Assembly (NCBI GenBank): GCA_035405645.1
Contig: DAONJL010000079.1
Location: 1 to 7,501, forward strand
Source: DAONJL01 sp035405645 [NCBI: bacterium]
GTDB lineage: Bacteria > JAGOBX01 > DAONJL01
Reading direction: 5' to 3'
DNA: 7,501 bases
The position numbers and the translations under genes were made by a program. The notes under the pieces were generated by a model. That model was given only the letters and a program-made list of their open reading frames with translations, did no database searches and had not been told where the DNA came from. Below are positions 6,260 through 7,501 of this stretch, piece by piece; positions within the stretch are counted from its first letter, which is position 1; the number at the start of each line of letters is the position of its first letter.

Positions 6260-7151
6260 TATATTTGAAAAAACAGAAGAATATATATATGAAGGAAATC
6301 GTTCATGCGCTGGATGTGGTTTATCATTAGCTTTTAGATTAGCAATGAAAGCATTAGGTGAAAAAACAATTATTGTAGTGCCTGCTTGTTGTTTTACTGT
6401 TTATACTGGCGTTTTCCCTTTTTCACCAATTAAAGTTCCAGTAATTAACACAGCATTTGAAACAACTGCTGCTGTTGCAAGTGGTATTGAAGCAGCATTA
6501 AAAGTAAAAAACAAAAAAGATATAAATGTAGTTGGTTGGGCTGGTGATGGTGGAACTTTTGATATTGGTCTTCAATCATTAAGTGCAGCGTGTGCTCGGA
6601 ATGCAAATATTATTTATGTTTGTTATGATAATGAAGCATATATGAATACAGGTACTCAGGGTTCAGGTGCGACGCCGTATAAAGCATTAACCACAACAAC
6701 GCCAATAAAAGGAAAAACACATAATAAAAAAGATTTAATTGGAATAATTCGCGCACATAATATTCCTTATATTGCAACTGCTTCACCTTCTTATCCACAA
6801 GATTTATTTAATAAATTTGAAAAAGCAAAAACAATTTATGGAACAAAATTTATTTATATTCTATCGCCGTGTCCACCGGGCTGGGGCTATGAAACTGATA
6901 AAACTGTTTTATTAGGTAGATTGGCTGTTCAATCTGGTTTATTTGATTTATTTGAAATTGAAAATGGTATTTTAAATTTGACTGCTGAAAGTAAATCTAT
7001 GCTTGAAAATAAAAAAATAAAAAAAGATGTTTCAGAATATTTAAAATTACAAAAACGATTTTCTCATATAAATGATGATGATGTTCAATTATACAGAAAT
7101 TTTGTAAATGAAAAATGGAATAATTATTTTAAAATGTTCGAGAAAAAATAA
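6246..7151 (+). CDS. porB: Pyruvate:ferredoxin oxidoreductase, beta subunit
   Basis: This 301-residue protein is the thiamine pyrophosphate and proximal 4Fe-4S subunit of POR. Cys21 and Cys24 (SCAGCG), Cys48/Cys49 (PACCF) and Cys209 (SPCPPGW) are candidate cluster ligands in the usual PorB places. The TPP/Mg motif starts at GDGG (100-103) and ends at DNEAYMNTG (128-136). TQGSGATP and TTTPIKGK are also typical. The protein ends in a Lys-rich tail that looks lineage-specific. The first ATG overlaps the porA end by 14 nt and a second in-frame ATG at 6252 by 8 nt; either could be the start, and neither has a Shine-Dalgarno. Overlap with porA means coupled translation and a fixed subunit ratio. 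Ferredoxin-like delta and gamma subunits must be encoded elsewhere. Confidence 0.97.
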   Translation: MKMNSIFEKTEEYIYEGNRSCAGCGLSLAFRLAMKALGEKTIIVVPACCFTVYTGVFPFSPIKVPVINTAFETTAAVASGIEAALKVKNKKDINVVGWAGDGGTFDIGLQSLSAACARNANIIYVCYDNEAYMNTGTQGSGATPYKALTTTTPIKGKTHNKKDLIGIIRAHNIPYIATASPSYPQDLFNKFEKAKTIYGTKFIYILSPCPPGWGYETDKTVLLGRLAVQSGLFDLFEIENGILNLTAESKSMLENKKIKKDVSEYLKLQKRFSHINDDDVQLYRNFVNEKWNNYFKMFEKK

Positions 7152-7153
7152 AT

Positions 7154-7423
7154 ATGGATTTAATAAATTTAATTTTGAAATTAATCGATATTTATTCATT
7201 TTTATTATTTATTAGAGTTTTACTTTCTTGGTTCCCAATCGACCCTTATAATCCTCTATATCAATTTTTATATAATATCACAGAACCTATATTAAAACCA
7301 TTAAGGACAATAATTAGATTTGGTGCAGTTGGAATTGATTTCTCTCCAATTATTGCTATGCTTATTATTCAGTATATTTTAAAACCTGTAATTATAAAAT
7401 TGTTTTTCTTGATTTATTATTAG
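7154..7423 (+). CDS. yggT: YggT family integral membrane protein
   Basis: This 89-residue protein matches the YggT/Ycf19 family in length and layout. A first membrane helix covers about residues 5-26 and ends in the typical RVLLSWFP. A loop follows with the family pattern DPYNPLYQFLYNITEPILKPLR (arginine at about 51). A short Gly-containing, Asp-Phe-Ser-Pro segment precedes the second helix (about 66-88). Family members are small inner-membrane proteins linked with cell division, chloroplast biogenesis (Ycf19) or osmotic tolerance; the molecular role is not settled. It starts 2 nt after the porB stop, so it is probably co-transcribed with porAB, although a functional link to POR is not known. 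Its TAG stop overlaps the stop of a possible convergent gene. Confidence 0.92.
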   Translation: MDLINLILKLIDIYSFLLFIRVLLSWFPIDPYNPLYQFLYNITEPILKPLRTIIRFGAVGIDFSPIIAMLIIQYILKPVIIKLFFLIYY

Positions 7424-7447
7424 AATGATTCTAATTTTAGATTCATT
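7420..7447. repeat. Overlapping palindromes at the yggT stop
   Basis: TTAGAATGATTCTAA (7420-7434) is a perfect 7-bp inverted repeat around one base. It overlaps a second one: AATGATTCT (7424-7432) pairs with AGATTCATT (7439-7447) with one mismatch and a 6-nt loop. The two alternatives cannot form at once. It may act as a weak terminator between convergent genes, though no T-run follows on the + strand. Confidence 0.45.
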
Positions 7448-7500
7448 AAAACGGAACTTCCAGTAATAAAAACCGCAAAAAACATCTGCAAAGCATAATA
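7420..7500 (-). CDS. Possible C-terminal tail of a membrane protein (partial)
   Basis: The - strand frame entering at 7500 stays open for 26 residues to a TAA at 7420-7422. It reads as a hydrophobic segment (ALQMFFAVFITGSSVLM) followed by a short polar tail (NLKLESF), which looks like the last membrane helix of a larger protein. The stop overlaps the yggT TAG, so the two genes would be convergent with interlocked ends. Only the tail is in the window, so no family can be named, and other frames here are also open for a while. Confidence 0.4.
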   Translation of the reverse strand, partial: YYALQMFFAVFITGSSVLMNLKLESF

Positions 7501-7501
7501 A

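Noticed and set aside
5069-7151. Two-subunit 2-oxoglutarate:ferredoxin oxidoreductase (KorAB) as an alternative to PorAB
   Set aside because: The alpha protein carries the POR-type YPITPQTP, SAPWSIWCDHQD and RDTGWIQ strings, and PorB has the full cysteine set of POR beta subunits.
1-7501. CRISPR array, insertion sequence, integrase or defence genes
   Set aside because: No regularly spaced direct repeats, no transposase or integrase frame and no defence-type domain are visible on either strand.

Overview
The window is strongly AT-rich (GC by eye about a quarter) and comes from a diderm, lipid A-making, apparently anaerobic bacterium. The lipid A genes (lpxA, lpxD and a fused lpxC-fabZ) and an OmpH/Skp-like chaperone indicate an outer membrane. 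Pyruvate:ferredoxin oxidoreductase (POR) subunits of the multi-subunit type indicate anaerobic metabolism. The LpxC-FabZ fusion is best known from Bacteroidetes and relatives but also occurs in several candidate phyla, so the phylum cannot be fixed from the window. A thermophilic or uncultured lineage is possible but unproven.

Layout. Positions 1-132 are almost pure A/T, with a possible C-terminal tail of a + strand gene and a small palindrome. Positions 133-4778 form one long - strand cluster, read right to left: ompH/skp-like, lpxD, lpxC-fabZ, lpxA, tRNA-Ser(GGA), a small lipoprotein with a possible SH3-like C-terminus, and a PilV/GspI-like prepilin. Gaps between the ompH and lpxA ends are only 2-6 nt. 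The tRNA sits 26 nt after lpxA and 31 nt before the lipoprotein. The last two genes overlap by ATGA. A good sigma70-type promoter (TTGACA, 17 nt, TATATA) and a strong Shine-Dalgarno precede ompH.

Positions 4779-5068 are a divergent intergenic region carrying that promoter, a + strand promoter for porA, a compound palindrome and a small GC patch. Positions 5069-7423 form a + strand operon: porA and porB (pyruvate:ferredoxin oxidoreductase alpha and beta, overlapping) and yggT, 2 nt later. The POR gamma and delta subunits are absent from this locus. At the right edge a convergent - strand membrane-protein tail seems to overlap the yggT stop.

How the genes work together. FabZ and LpxA share the 3-hydroxyacyl-ACP pool. 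LpxA, LpxC and LpxD perform the first three acylation/deacylation steps of lipid A, and the Skp-like chaperone escorts outer-membrane proteins. LpxB and the later enzymes are not here. PorA and PorB bind thiamine pyrophosphate and catalyse pyruvate decarboxylation to acetyl-CoA, but need gamma and delta subunits from elsewhere. Most of the window is ordinary core machinery. The points worth a second look are the probably leaderless porA transcript, the POR split from its gamma/delta genes, the tRNA inside the envelope cluster, a His-to-Tyr change in LpxD, the lipoprotein-prepilin pair, and TTAGA/TCTAA palindromes at three gene boundaries.
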